NCBI GenBank assembly: GCA_009768925.2
Contig: VHIT02000054.1
Location: 496,001 to 560,000, forward strand
Source of the DNA: Cryptosporidium bovis
Lineage: Eukaryota > Apicomplexa > Conoidasida > Eucoccidiorida > Cryptosporidiidae
Direction: 5' to 3'
Length of the DNA: 64,000 nt
A model generated the notes under the pieces. The model worked only from the letters and a program-made list of their open reading frames with translations. It had not been told where the DNA came from and ran no database searches. The position numbers and the translations under genes are program-made. Below, one piece after another: positions 41,301-49,708 of this stretch. The stretch's first letter is position 1; every line of letters begins with the position of its first letter.

Positions 41301-42639
41301 GATTTTCAATCTGATCAGAAGTTGTCGATACTCTTGTTATTACAAATTGTTTATGTTTCTCAAATATTTCTATGCTTGATTTCCATGGTTTTATTGAAAA
41401 CATAGGCACCTCTTCATCTATATTTTGAAATATTGATAAGTTGCCTGATTCTACTCTCACAAACAAATTAAAAAATCCAGGTGGCGATATTGTGTTATTT
41501 GAAGTATCACCATTTTCAGTTAATTCCGGATTTTTTGTATTATATGTCACACTGTGGCTTATAACTGCTGAATAAAACCATCTATAATCTGACGCTCTTT
41601 CTTTATAACAAGTTGCTTCACTTCTTGTAAATCCAAGTTGATCTAGTCCTTTTAACAATTTCGATATTAATATTCTTTGTTCCTCCATTGTTCTATATTG
41701 TGCTATGTCTATCTCATTGTCTATTCCATCGTTTACTCCCAGTTCATTTTCTTTACCTAATTTATTACTACCCAATTTTGGAATTATTTTCGTTATTTCT
41801 GCTATTATTTGTTCTGATATCTCCTTTGGAGTAACTCCATTACTCAAATCACCATTGTTATTTTGGGACTCAAAATTGTGACTTGTTATAACTACTGGTG
41901 GTATTAATGCTTTCTCCCTATTTAATGCCTCTACAGCAGTATTCAATCTCTGTATTTCTACTCTTTGTTGTTCTACGAGTAATTGGTGTTCCAGTAAATC
42001 GCTCTCTAACTGTAATAAACACATCTTATTCACTCTTAATTCTTCTGTTTTAAAGTCTAAGTCTCTAGCCAACTTTGCATGTTTTTTTAAGCTATCATTC
42101 ACTGCTTGTATTGCATTATTATCTGATTCCGGCAAACCATTCTTAGATAATTTATTCGTTTCTAGATATATCCTATTTTCTTCTTGTGATCTTTTTAGCT
42201 TCTCATTTTCTGCCAATAGTCTTTGATTTTCCTCTCTCAATTCATTATTTTCCCTCGGTAAATTACCTGCTAAATTTCTCAATTTTTTTAATTCGTTATC
42301 TTGTGATAACAACTGCGATTCTGCTGCTCCTAATGCTTCTGTTAAATTTGTTATTAAGTTATCAGTACTGTCTTGTGTATGTCTAAGTGCGTTTAAATCT
42401 GACTGCATTTCGTCCAGCTGTAGTCTTAATTTTGTATTTTCTTGTATCACATCGCTCATTTCTTTCATATGAGTGTTTGACCAATATACCTTCTCAGCAT
42501 TCAGTCTCTCTAATTCTGATCTAAGTTCCCCTATCCTATTTCTTTGTGTTGTTATCACTATTTCAGCATCTTGAAGCACTTTCTCTTCCCTTGCAAGCAA
42601 TGATGCTTGTGTAAAACTTGTATTCTTTTTTTCCGACAT
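38353..42639 (-). CDS. Coiled-coil protein with multiple PH-like domains
   Basis: This 1428-residue protein begins with a long coiled coil (about residues 15-270) of heptad-like Leu and Glu, e.g. IGELRSELERLNAEK. Four segments then end in the PH-domain C-terminal helix pattern: FNRWFYALCYGGF (~460), FNRSLARLREGGI (~720), FTRWNIALSFGGF (~815), and YEKWERSMSIAGF (~1075). Each follows beta-rich sequence with sites such as IYCTSKN or FYKD. A very acidic Asp/Glu/Tyr stretch (about residues 1280-1360) and a basic tail close the protein. PH domains suggest phosphoinositide or protein binding; I do not recognise the family. It could scaffold membranes or the cytoskeleton. Confidence 0.7.
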   Translation of the reverse strand: MSEKKNTSFTQASLLAREEKVLQDAEIVITTQRNRIGELRSELERLNAEKVYWSNTHMKEMSDVIQENTKLRLQLDEMQSDLNALRHTQDSTDNLITNLTEALGAAESQLLSQDNELKKLRNLAGNLPRENNELREENQRLLAENEKLKRSQEENRIYLETNKLSKNGLPESDNNAIQAVNDSLKKHAKLARDLDFKTEELRVNKMCLLQLESDLLEHQLLVEQQRVEIQRLNTAVEALNREKALIPPVVITSHNFESQNNNGDLSNGVTPKEISEQIIAEITKIIPKLGSNKLGKENELGVNDGIDNEIDIAQYRTMEEQRILISKLLKGLDQLGFTRSEATCYKERASDYRWFYSAVISHSVTYNTKNPELTENGDTSNNTISPPGFFNLFVRVESGNLSIFQNIDEEVPMFSIKPWKSSIEIFEKHKQFVITRVSTTSDQIENHIFYCQTEDEFNRWFYALCYGGFVKSQGYVNNAINNGFINSNNNNGIFRNGNNYVATIKIYDVNNTSNYQLTHVSINTDKLVFNNDIGTIYTINSKLKIDLKKEDIIIDYISNNGLNRTVTFSSDNSSEFIELKDTLMKCNWTESKIITSDNSNTKNNKFSDYTVNISSSNKSNITSKLKLGKELIPQSINFSVNHNNDNNNVRHGIIMVENNKVLLYHDESDINPFTKIDIDDANVEFDRRKMSILLMKTKNNNMESFYYMFASLEEFNRSLARLREGGIKDYNHTEKRPTTKQICVVCKNKMYFYKDFEDSLNSVSFLTLSPDDTNCHIDSDRNEIILIYSQNETTKKKIILDCANMDEFTRWNIALSFGGFTEGVKRSSMSKYTFDISLFEVKKENGKEELINVETNENKSIYKDFYNITDCQSIEIYKTEESKKLNKPLMVIPFKDTEYIGDARKRQIIFLTRRGKAGEVRIIFNLQTLSNFDIMNKDLINIDFPVLESQNAATSSKAEYIIGAKSGILCIYCTSKNKDSKDSSRLNGGIKHALNDNKYLNKGVGVSSYNNNNSHNHHNDSNTRRFPECGYIKYLVSDFICVSSRAGRSVALRRREDDYDALSVRCKSLTEYEKWERSMSIAGFINNDSTNVNNVNSYLPPITYLFHSLDYDFRKQPILPTLSKEKTIPNSSGMSNSDLNHSDYSSLDDVDNSIETNKVFNQKHLFPINKKLHSTSIHKQTPPSQLLLSPYTKNECDKYENNDCFWDNIKEIKHIDEDKNIDHFNNFMNNFNDENNYLDNNEVIIKSKNHVNFVEFNILEENSKYDNYYHNYKKEDYESNDDNESEEKDCYNEEYDIKEQDEGEVNYDEYEDDEYEVDEYDDNEKEYDFNCDGEVEFSEYSYSNRSSNYGGEEYKYECHEEEEHENSETGKILNPDRDENNNKNNIIYNRNLVNDNKGNKMSKIKEKISQRKDKLRRILDRIRDRKFN

Positions 42640-43333
42640 TTTTCTCTAAAAAATACAAATACACTCCTGTTTGAATTCAACAAAAAAAAATTATTATTGC
42701 ATTATTTACTATATATTTTCTTTTTATAAAATTAAAAGGAAAATTTTAAAAACTTCGTTTGACTGTTCTCTACAATTTCCTTGTGGATTTGCAGCCTCTT
42801 TATGCCTTTCATAGTCCCCCACATCTATATATACGGTATGTCGTGTGCATTTTATTTTATTCTTGTCTTCTAGTAATTGAATTGACTTTTAGTCCTTACA
42901 TAATGTCAATTCTTTTTTTAATTATGAAATAAATTACTTTAATTGAATATATTGTTATTTAATGTCTCAACTCTTATAGTTAATAACTCTATTTACAATT
43001 TTTCTAGTTCAGCTTGGCATTATTCACTTTATAAATTGTATTTAAAATACAAAAAAGAAACTCAAATATTATTTAATATTAAAATGCTGCGAGTATAAAA
43101 ATACATAAACATGTAAAATAGGATTTAACAAATATTTAATCAGATAATTATTGTTGTGCTTATTATACTTTGATCCACATGCAATTTTGATTGAATGGCA
43201 ACTAGTGCATGCATGCAAACGAAACATAGTTCAGGCAAGTATTAAAATTAAAAACTAGAAGAATGGACCAATTTAAAATGATATTGCGCCTAAAAGTACG
43301 TGAATGCATCATCAAACAAAAACTGACTTCTGG
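42640..43333. other. Intergenic region upstream of the PH-domain gene
   Basis: About 690 bp, AT-rich, with TGCATGCATGCA at 43206-43217. It should include the PH gene promoter and the 3' end of the next minus-strand gene. No ORF or RNA gene was found. Confidence 0.5.
43206..43217. promoter_or_regulatory. TGCATGCATGCA motif (ApiAP2-like site)
   Basis: Overlapping TGCATGCA palindromes about 570 bp upstream of the PH protein start. The arrangement is the same as at 26014. Role inferred. Confidence 0.35.
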
Positions 43334-44671
43334 TTAATTTAATATGACAGATTTAAACTTGTCTGTTATACTATTTAATATTATGGAAGAATCTTGAGTA
43401 AAGTTAATACATGGATTAATAAAGTTTTTAGATGGATTCTCAGTTGATTTTGGTGTTATTTTTTCGTATATAGAGTTTCTTTTATGTCCGTAATTATTCT
43501 GTTTATTATTTTTATTATAGTCAACTGAATAGTATAGATTATCAACAGAGTATTTTGTCGTGTTAAGTGGAGAAGGAGCAGCGGTGCTTATTCCAGAGTT
43601 GGATGTTCTGAACGAATTAGCATTGCTGTTATTAGGTGATAACCTCCTATTAAGAACTGGATTCACGAAGTTAGTATTTATTAAACCTGCGCTATTGTAT
43701 ACATGTTGCTTTTGAATTGAATAATCGTAGCTGTTCACTTGAGGCCTTAATGGCGGATATAGTACTGGGTTCAATGGGGAAAATTCTTTAATAAAGTTGT
43801 TATTGCTATTAAAACAATTGTTATTATTATAATCAGAACCTGTTTGTGCTAGTTCATTATAATAATCGAATTTAGCCTTTTGTCTACTTATTGGGACATG
43901 AATATAATATCCATTATTCAAAGATGTGCTTTGATTTTTATTGTATAATTTAATATTATCATCATTTTGTGTGTATATGTCATTCTTGTTTAAAAATAGA
44001 CCGTGATTCAATGCTAATTTTTTATTGCACTTATTTTCTGTTAAAACATTATTATTATCAATTAAGTTATCAAACTCTGGTTTATCTGATTTGCATTTAG
44101 TATTTTCAAATATTAAATTTTCATCAATTGCATTTAACTTATTTGTATTTTCATTATTTCTCTCTACACTTGCTCTTCCTTTGTGGTTTAATACTTTGTG
44201 AAATGAACAATATAATGCCCTGAATTTTTTTTTATTAACAATAAAACCTAGGGAACTAAAACCATTAATTATAGTCATAATACCATGCTGGAATTCTTGT
44301 ATTATTCTCTCATCTATTGAAACTAAATTATTCTCACTTATCTCATTGTTTCTTGCGTTAATTAATAATCTATTAAAGGCGTAACTTTTTAACTTATTAT
44401 CACCCATTCTAAATAGATTAAACAACATGCAAACCGATTGTGTCTGTCTTGTTAATGCATAAAAACCATCAAGCATGTACTTGTTATACTTTTTTCTCTG
44501 AATATTCAGTTCTTTATTGATTAAACTCTTGTATTTCCAATCGTATAAGCACTTTCTTATTTGCTTCTCCTTTATTCGCTTTAACAACAATTCCATTCCA
44601 TAAAGAGACATTATTATGTCCTCCACAGAGTAAGTACCATCTTCAACTCCCATCATTAGCTCACTAAACAT
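43334..44671 (-). CDS. Unrecognised 445-aa protein with helical N-terminus
   Basis: No family is recognised. The N-terminal ~170 residues are helical and basic, with short segments spaced about 30-40 apart that look alike: KQIRKCLYDWKYKS, YMLDGFYALTRQ, LKSYAFNRLL, and KKKFRALYCSFHKV. This is reminiscent of Sfi1-type centrin-binding repeats, but the match is weak. The remainder is Asn- and Ser-rich and probably disordered. No signal peptide or membrane segment is visible. A GGCGCC motif lies 238 bp upstream of its start. The ATG is the first in frame. Confidence 0.6.
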   Translation of the reverse strand: MFSELMMGVEDGTYSVEDIIMSLYGMELLLKRIKEKQIRKCLYDWKYKSLINKELNIQRKKYNKYMLDGFYALTRQTQSVCMLFNLFRMGDNKLKSYAFNRLLINARNNEISENNLVSIDERIIQEFQHGIMTIINGFSSLGFIVNKKKFRALYCSFHKVLNHKGRASVERNNENTNKLNAIDENLIFENTKCKSDKPEFDNLIDNNNVLTENKCNKKLALNHGLFLNKNDIYTQNDDNIKLYNKNQSTSLNNGYYIHVPISRQKAKFDYYNELAQTGSDYNNNNCFNSNNNFIKEFSPLNPVLYPPLRPQVNSYDYSIQKQHVYNSAGLINTNFVNPVLNRRLSPNNSNANSFRTSNSGISTAAPSPLNTTKYSVDNLYYSVDYNKNNKQNNYGHKRNSIYEKITPKSTENPSKNFINPCINFTQDSSIILNSITDKFKSVILN

Positions 44672-44908
44672 TAAGCTACCTTTTATTCGTTTTATTTTGA
44701 AATTATTATGAGAGACACTAAAGCAGGAAGAAATGAGAGTATACTTACTTTGATAAACATATAGTTATTAATGTTGCTATGCAACAAAAAGTACTATTAT
44801 TACTGCTAGTATCACTATCTACAATATATATGTAAACACATAATTCACAATTGTCCTTATTATAGTGTGGGCTACATTATTTTGAAACAAAAAAAATACA
44901 TGCATTTG

Positions 44909-44914
44909 GGCGCC
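44909..44914. promoter_or_regulatory. GGCGCC site beside a TGCAT motif
   Basis: The context is ATGCATTTGGGCGCCTA, an E2F-like motif a few bases from an AP2-like TGCAT. It lies 238 bp upstream of the minus-strand 445-aa gene. Function inferred. Confidence 0.35.
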
Positions 44915-44938
44915 TATATCAAACAAGGAAATAAATAA

Positions 44939-47128
44939 TTAATTAAAAATAGAACTAATATCTAGAGATTTTAGTAAATTATATTTAAGATTTGGGAAAT
45001 TTGAGGTAATCTGATCAAAACACGAACCTTCTGAGAAGTTTACCCATTCTTTGTCCGATTTGAATTGCAACCAATAGTCAAAATCTAAAGCAATAGAACA
45101 CTTTCCCCACAGAACAACCGCTTCACCTTGGTTAGAGTCTTGATCATTATATAAATCGTTTAGTATCCCACCAATTATGATAAGAACATTAACATATCTA
45201 CAATTGCTTATTATGTCATCTATATTGGCTTTTGTTCGGTTGATTTCGTTTTTTTCTAATAAAATTTGATTAAACAGTTTCTCTAAATAATTAAATATAA
45301 TAGGTAGTTCTTGTTTGCTGAAATTATCAATATCTGATATTATTTGAGTTATGTTTTCAGATGTACAAGGTGAATACACTTCTTTTGGAGTTGCATTCCT
45401 TCCTGTTCTCTTCGACCTATAATTAGATAGTAATCTATTTAGCTCTAAATTGTCTTTATCATTATCACCTTGTTCTTTGTCCTCAATAATTATAGCATTA
45501 TCATTAAAATTAAGGTGGTCACTTAAATATCCACTTGAGTTACTTAGGTCAATAGTTAGGGGGAAGTCCTGATAATTTACAAGGAGATATAACAACTTTT
45601 TTGAATATGTGGCAAAGTAAATCTTGTTATTTTGAATATTGTGGTCTATAATGTTATCGCAAATGAGTTGGTGACCATTACTTGTAATGTAGAGCAGATA
45701 AAGCTTTTTATTATTACTCATGATACAGTTGTAGTTGTGGCTGAATTCATTGTTAGACAATGATTTAGGATTTTCCGAATTATTCGATGTAATTGAAAAA
45801 ACTTGTTCGATTATATTGATGTTTGTGGCATTGTATTCTGATTTGAAATCAATAACTTCATAAATAATACTACGATTAATTGTAGGTTTTCTTAACCAAC
45901 TTAAGAGAGAGTCAAACACTTCATTGTTTATTTCCCTGGAATCAAATGAAGGAATAAGTTGTAAAAGTTTTATGATATTGTTTGATTTATATGAAAAAAA
46001 AAGACCAAATAAATGCGATTTCCCCAAAGACAAGTGAAGGTTGACTTGATTCTTAGATATACTTTTTAGTATTTTATACGAGTTATCCACTAAGTATGGT
46101 ATTGCAACCAAATTATGGGGCTTCAAGCCGTCTATATGTTCAAAGTTAATAGACCAACAATACTCTACGACTCCAAAAGAATCATGCCTAAATAACATCA
46201 AACTTTTTGAAATGCTGCCATCAGAATTAATTTTTTCTGTCGTAACAAAACAAAGAAAAGACACACTCCATTTAGAGTATATTGATGGGAATGAAAATAT
46301 CACAATGTTATCACTTTCATTTACTAACTTGAGTTTTTTTTTGTATACATCATTTCCTAATAAATGACGATGAAAGTTATCATTTACATTTTTGTTGTTA
46401 TTATTATCAGTATCACTGCCGTTTTTCCATTTAGATGAAAAAATGTCTATAAGACTTCTAATATTACCATAAGGCTTGCCTCCTTTTTCATTTTTTATTT
46501 GAATTTTACCTGATCTTTCTTGTTCATCAGTATCAAAAACATATTCATTGTAAGTGGCTATGTCCCACCAATTTGAAGATACCGAAACTCCAATTATCTT
46601 TGCAATTTCACCAGACAAGTTTAATTTCAATGTATGCAATTGCAAAGACTCAGAGGATATCACAAATTGATATTCGCCTTCTTTTGTTTTAATTGGAAGT
46701 GAAATTCTAAAATCTGAATTATCCGTGCATTCGTTCTCACTATCTGAGATACTCTCAATCTCCAAATCGAACATATTTGGTTCAATTAATACATTTACTC
46801 CATGAGCAGACATATTTGAGAATTCTACTATATCGTGGCAATATATCCACATGTACCTTCTTGACCAGAGAAATATTACATATAGCATGTTGTTATATCT
46901 TACGAAGCTAATTCTTGATACATCGAACAACACTTCTTCCCTTTTAGTTATGTTATTTACTAATACCAGTGGAAAGTTCACATTCCATTCAATCAAAAAA
47001 TCCTCCATGGTGCTCCAACAACTGCATTTCCACTGTAAGTATTCCTTAGAGTCGCTTTCTTTAACTATTTCTTCCAAAGATATACACATTCCCTGGTTGG
47101 GATCACCTCTTACAGGTTCAGATATCAT
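44939..47128 (-). CDS. Unrecognised 729-aa protein, beta-rich
   Basis: I do not recognise this protein. It starts at an ATG (47128). The first ~400 residues alternate short beta-like segments with aromatic residues (MLYVIFLWSRRYMWIYCHD, WSVSFLCFVTTE, SLMLFRHDSFGVVEYCW), which could be a beta-propeller as in nucleoporins or trafficking proteins, though no WD motif is clear. The C-terminal ~200 residues look helical (LPIIFNYLEKLFNQILLEKNEINRTKANIDD). There is no signal peptide or membrane segment. It is expressed in the same direction as the 445-aa gene downstream (267 bp gap). Confidence 0.6.
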   Translation of the reverse strand: MISEPVRGDPNQGMCISLEEIVKESDSKEYLQWKCSCWSTMEDFLIEWNVNFPLVLVNNITKREEVLFDVSRISFVRYNNMLYVIFLWSRRYMWIYCHDIVEFSNMSAHGVNVLIEPNMFDLEIESISDSENECTDNSDFRISLPIKTKEGEYQFVISSESLQLHTLKLNLSGEIAKIIGVSVSSNWWDIATYNEYVFDTDEQERSGKIQIKNEKGGKPYGNIRSLIDIFSSKWKNGSDTDNNNNKNVNDNFHRHLLGNDVYKKKLKLVNESDNIVIFSFPSIYSKWSVSFLCFVTTEKINSDGSISKSLMLFRHDSFGVVEYCWSINFEHIDGLKPHNLVAIPYLVDNSYKILKSISKNQVNLHLSLGKSHLFGLFFSYKSNNIIKLLQLIPSFDSREINNEVFDSLLSWLRKPTINRSIIYEVIDFKSEYNATNINIIEQVFSITSNNSENPKSLSNNEFSHNYNCIMSNNKKLYLLYITSNGHQLICDNIIDHNIQNNKIYFATYSKKLLYLLVNYQDFPLTIDLSNSSGYLSDHLNFNDNAIIIEDKEQGDNDKDNLELNRLLSNYRSKRTGRNATPKEVYSPCTSENITQIISDIDNFSKQELPIIFNYLEKLFNQILLEKNEINRTKANIDDIISNCRYVNVLIIIGGILNDLYNDQDSNQGEAVVLWGKCSIALDFDYWLQFKSDKEWVNFSEGSCFDQITSNFPNLKYNLLKSLDISSIFN

Positions 47129-47740
47129 ATTTGTAATAAAAAATCGCTAAGTGTTACCTTATCCCTAATTTTACAATTATCAAACGTACTTCAATTTACT
47201 CCCCATAAAGTTACAGCCCGTTTCTAAATATTGATGTTGTTTATTAAGAAATGATATTGCTTCATTTACCCTCTCTTGTTCGTAGGTCTTTTCTACTTAC
47301 ACACTGACATTAAAAACAACTCTTAGATAAACGACAAATCATAGAGCAATATGATTGATGATCTATGGTAACCAAAAAAGTGCAAGAAATAACACGGCTT
47401 TTCCTCTCTTAAGTATCGACACCACTTCAGTAACAACCCTCCGGGAATATTTTTTGACTGTTTATTAAAATTTGCCGCGTGTTGGATTGTTCTATATATG
47501 GGGAAGTACCTATAAGATCAAGGTAAAATATTCATTTCTATACAAAAAAAGAGGTTTAATAATTAAAACATAGGACCCAAAAAGATAAACAACATGGCAC
47601 TTTAATAGAAGAATAAATGGTAGCCTAAATGTTACTACTGAGCTTTGAGCTTGAAGAGGAAAATATGGGTTTAGGTGCAAAGACATGTAAACCGGTTTAT
47701 TTCAACCATAGTTTTGTATATTCGAAAATACATGCAGTGT
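47129..47740. other. Intergenic region between two minus-strand genes
   Basis: About 610 bp, AT-rich. It should contain the promoter of the 729-aa gene and the 3' end of the Vma12-like gene. A plus-strand ATG frame from 47629 overlaps the Vma12-like gene and looks spurious. Confidence 0.5.
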
Positions 47741-48436
47741 CTAGTCTCGTTTGGTTTTTTTACGCTTTTTATTTCGACTTTGATGCTTCACATTGTGATT
47801 CAGCTTCTCAGTCTTACCTCTTTTGTTCAAATCAGCTTTTCTATTTTTTTCTAAAAACCTATAAACGGGGTCTTCCCTAATTTTTTTGGAAATTTTCATA
47901 TTTCTTTTAACATCGTAGATCATAAATAGTGAAACTTCAGCAATCAAACAAATTATTGAACAACCAATACCAATGAATATTCTGGTATTTAAATCAAATA
48001 GACCCATGTAAACTGGCGCATAGAATCCCCCTATAAATGTTAATATAAGACCTATTATAGCATTTAAACTCATAAAAACATCTCTTGAATAGCAAACTCC
48101 AAATATGTCTGGCACGGCACTTGTTTTATTTGTGTATTTTGCTTGTGATAAGTTTTTAATAGAACATTGGTATTTTCTTTCTTCTGAACGTTTTCTTAGA
48201 ATTTCAAAAATAGAAGTGTTTGAATTGCTATTTAGGTTAGAGTTGTCACCAAAATCTCTTTTACTGTCTATAAGTAGTTCTTGTAGGGTAGGAATATCGC
48301 TTCCGTTTGTCCTGTATAAAACTTTAGAGTAGATTTTAATAAGCGTATCTACGTCTATTTTTTCAGAGTTACATAGAGATGACTCACCATATTTCTTTAA
48401 AAAATCTTTAAGTTCCTGTGTTACTGTAACTCTCAT
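47741..48436 (-). CDS. Vma12/TMEM199-like V-ATPase assembly factor
   Basis: The 231-residue protein resembles Vma12/TMEM199, an ER membrane chaperone for assembly of the V0 sector of the vacuolar H+-ATPase. The N-terminal cytosolic part contains LIKIYSKVLYRTNGSDIPTLQELL and, further on, LRKRSEERKYQCSIKN. Two hydrophobic segments follow (about residues 122-145 and 152-175: IIGLILTFIGGFYAPV and IGIGCSIICLIAEVSLFMI), separated by a short loop. The C-terminus is basic, ending in KKRKKTKRD. This topology and length fit the family. A Rav1-like gene, also for V-ATPase assembly, lies further right in the window. Confidence 0.72.
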   Translation of the reverse strand: MRVTVTQELKDFLKKYGESSLCNSEKIDVDTLIKIYSKVLYRTNGSDIPTLQELLIDSKRDFGDNSNLNSNSNTSIFEILRKRSEERKYQCSIKNLSQAKYTNKTSAVPDIFGVCYSRDVFMSLNAIIGLILTFIGGFYAPVYMGLFDLNTRIFIGIGCSIICLIAEVSLFMIYDVKRNMKISKKIREDPVYRFLEKNRKADLNKRGKTEKLNHNVKHQSRNKKRKKTKRD

Positions 48437-49239
48437 CTAAATGTATGTTGTGTAGATACATAAATATATAAGATCTATAATGCTATGTAGACTTATGTTT
48501 TTTTTAATGAAACTTTATTTATCTTGATAAATGCTGTTTGGTCCTAAACATAATTATCATACAAGCATTCAAGGTTACCGCCAATTATTATATTATTTGT
48601 TTTATTTATATGATTAAAAGATCGAATACAAAAATGATGATAGTTATATAAATGCCATGTTCTCTTGTATTTGACAAAGTATGTGGTTCTACACGTGTTT
48701 CTGTTTTTGGTATATTATTGCTCATTAAAATGTTCTTTATACTGCTAATATTGCTACAAATACTAGTTATAGTAAAAATAGCGTAAATCCATCCTTTATT
48801 TCTTCTCTATTTCATCTTTTATTTACTCTTTTGCGGTTGTATGCTCCTGTTATACACGGTTAAATAACTGAGTCATTTATTAATACAGAAACGTTGCACT
48901 CTACTGGATTTAAGTGAAATGTGTGTACTATATAATTACTTTTGGAGTGCCTTTATGATGAACGGGTGATATAGAGTTTTTACAGAATAAGTGATACTAC
49001 ATTTTTATTTTATACTATTTAAATATTGACATAAATTGCAATCAAAGATAACATTAAGAGTATTGTATTTATGTACAAAAAAGGTGGTAGACTTGGTACT
49101 TTTACACCAAAAAACTAGAGCTGGGGTGTTTTACTTTTTTTAGGCCGATTTTTTTTAGCTGTTTAAGATATTTAAACGCCAATTTTTAATACATCATTTT
49201 TACATGCATGGGCATGACAAATAATTTTGGTACCGGCAT

Positions 49240-49245
49240 GGCGCC
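49240..49245. promoter_or_regulatory. GGCGCC palindrome (E2F-like site)
   Basis: The context is CATGGCGCCACA, about 465 bp upstream of the GBP-like start and 35 bp from a TGCATG. Role is inferred. Confidence 0.35.
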
Positions 49246-49350
49246 ACACATTATGCAAAAAAAAAGTTATGTGGATACATGAATTAATAATTTGTGTGGA
49301 ACAGAAAGAATTATACGTAATTTAAAATTGGTTGATAATAAATAAATAAA

Positions 49351-49372
49351 TATATATATATATATATATATA
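49351..49372. repeat. (TA)11 microsatellite
   Basis: Eleven uninterrupted TA units follow a short AAAT-rich tract. Such tracts are often length-polymorphic. Confidence 0.9.
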
Positions 49373-49708
49373 CATGTGTATTTGTTATTTGTGTATATGT
49401 AACAAACGGTTTTATTTGTATATATAGTAGCAAAAAAATAATGGTAAATAGTTAGTTGCAAATTAAGTAATTATTGTTTCCTCTAATTGTTTTCTCGTTG
49501 AATAAATAAAGAGATTGAGAGATAAGCAATAAAATAAGATATTGGTTATAGCTTAGTTTTCAAATAGCCTAAAAATAACAGAAAAAAGTTATATGGACGT
49601 AAGGGTAGGTAAACGATAAGGTATATATGTAAATATATATAGGTATATTGTATAGACAAATTATTTTTATATTTACTTTATTATTTTTTTAATAGAAAGC
49701 TATACAAT

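Larger units (their letters stand above)
48437..49708. other. Divergent intergenic region, Vma12-like / GBP-like
   Basis: About 1.27 kb of AT-rich DNA. It contains a TGCATG motif near 49205, GGCGCC at 49240-49245, an (AAAT)n stretch and a (TA)11 microsatellite at 49351-49372. No credible ORF or RNA gene was seen. Confidence 0.55.

Noticed and set aside
44672..44760. GTAAGT upstream of the 445-aa gene as an extra intron donor
   Set aside because: The candidate mini-exon MFIK cannot be joined in frame to ATG 44671 through the available acceptors without hitting a stop.
47629..47880. 83-residue plus-strand frame
   Set aside because: It overlaps the basic C-terminus of the Vma12-like gene in antisense and shows no family features.
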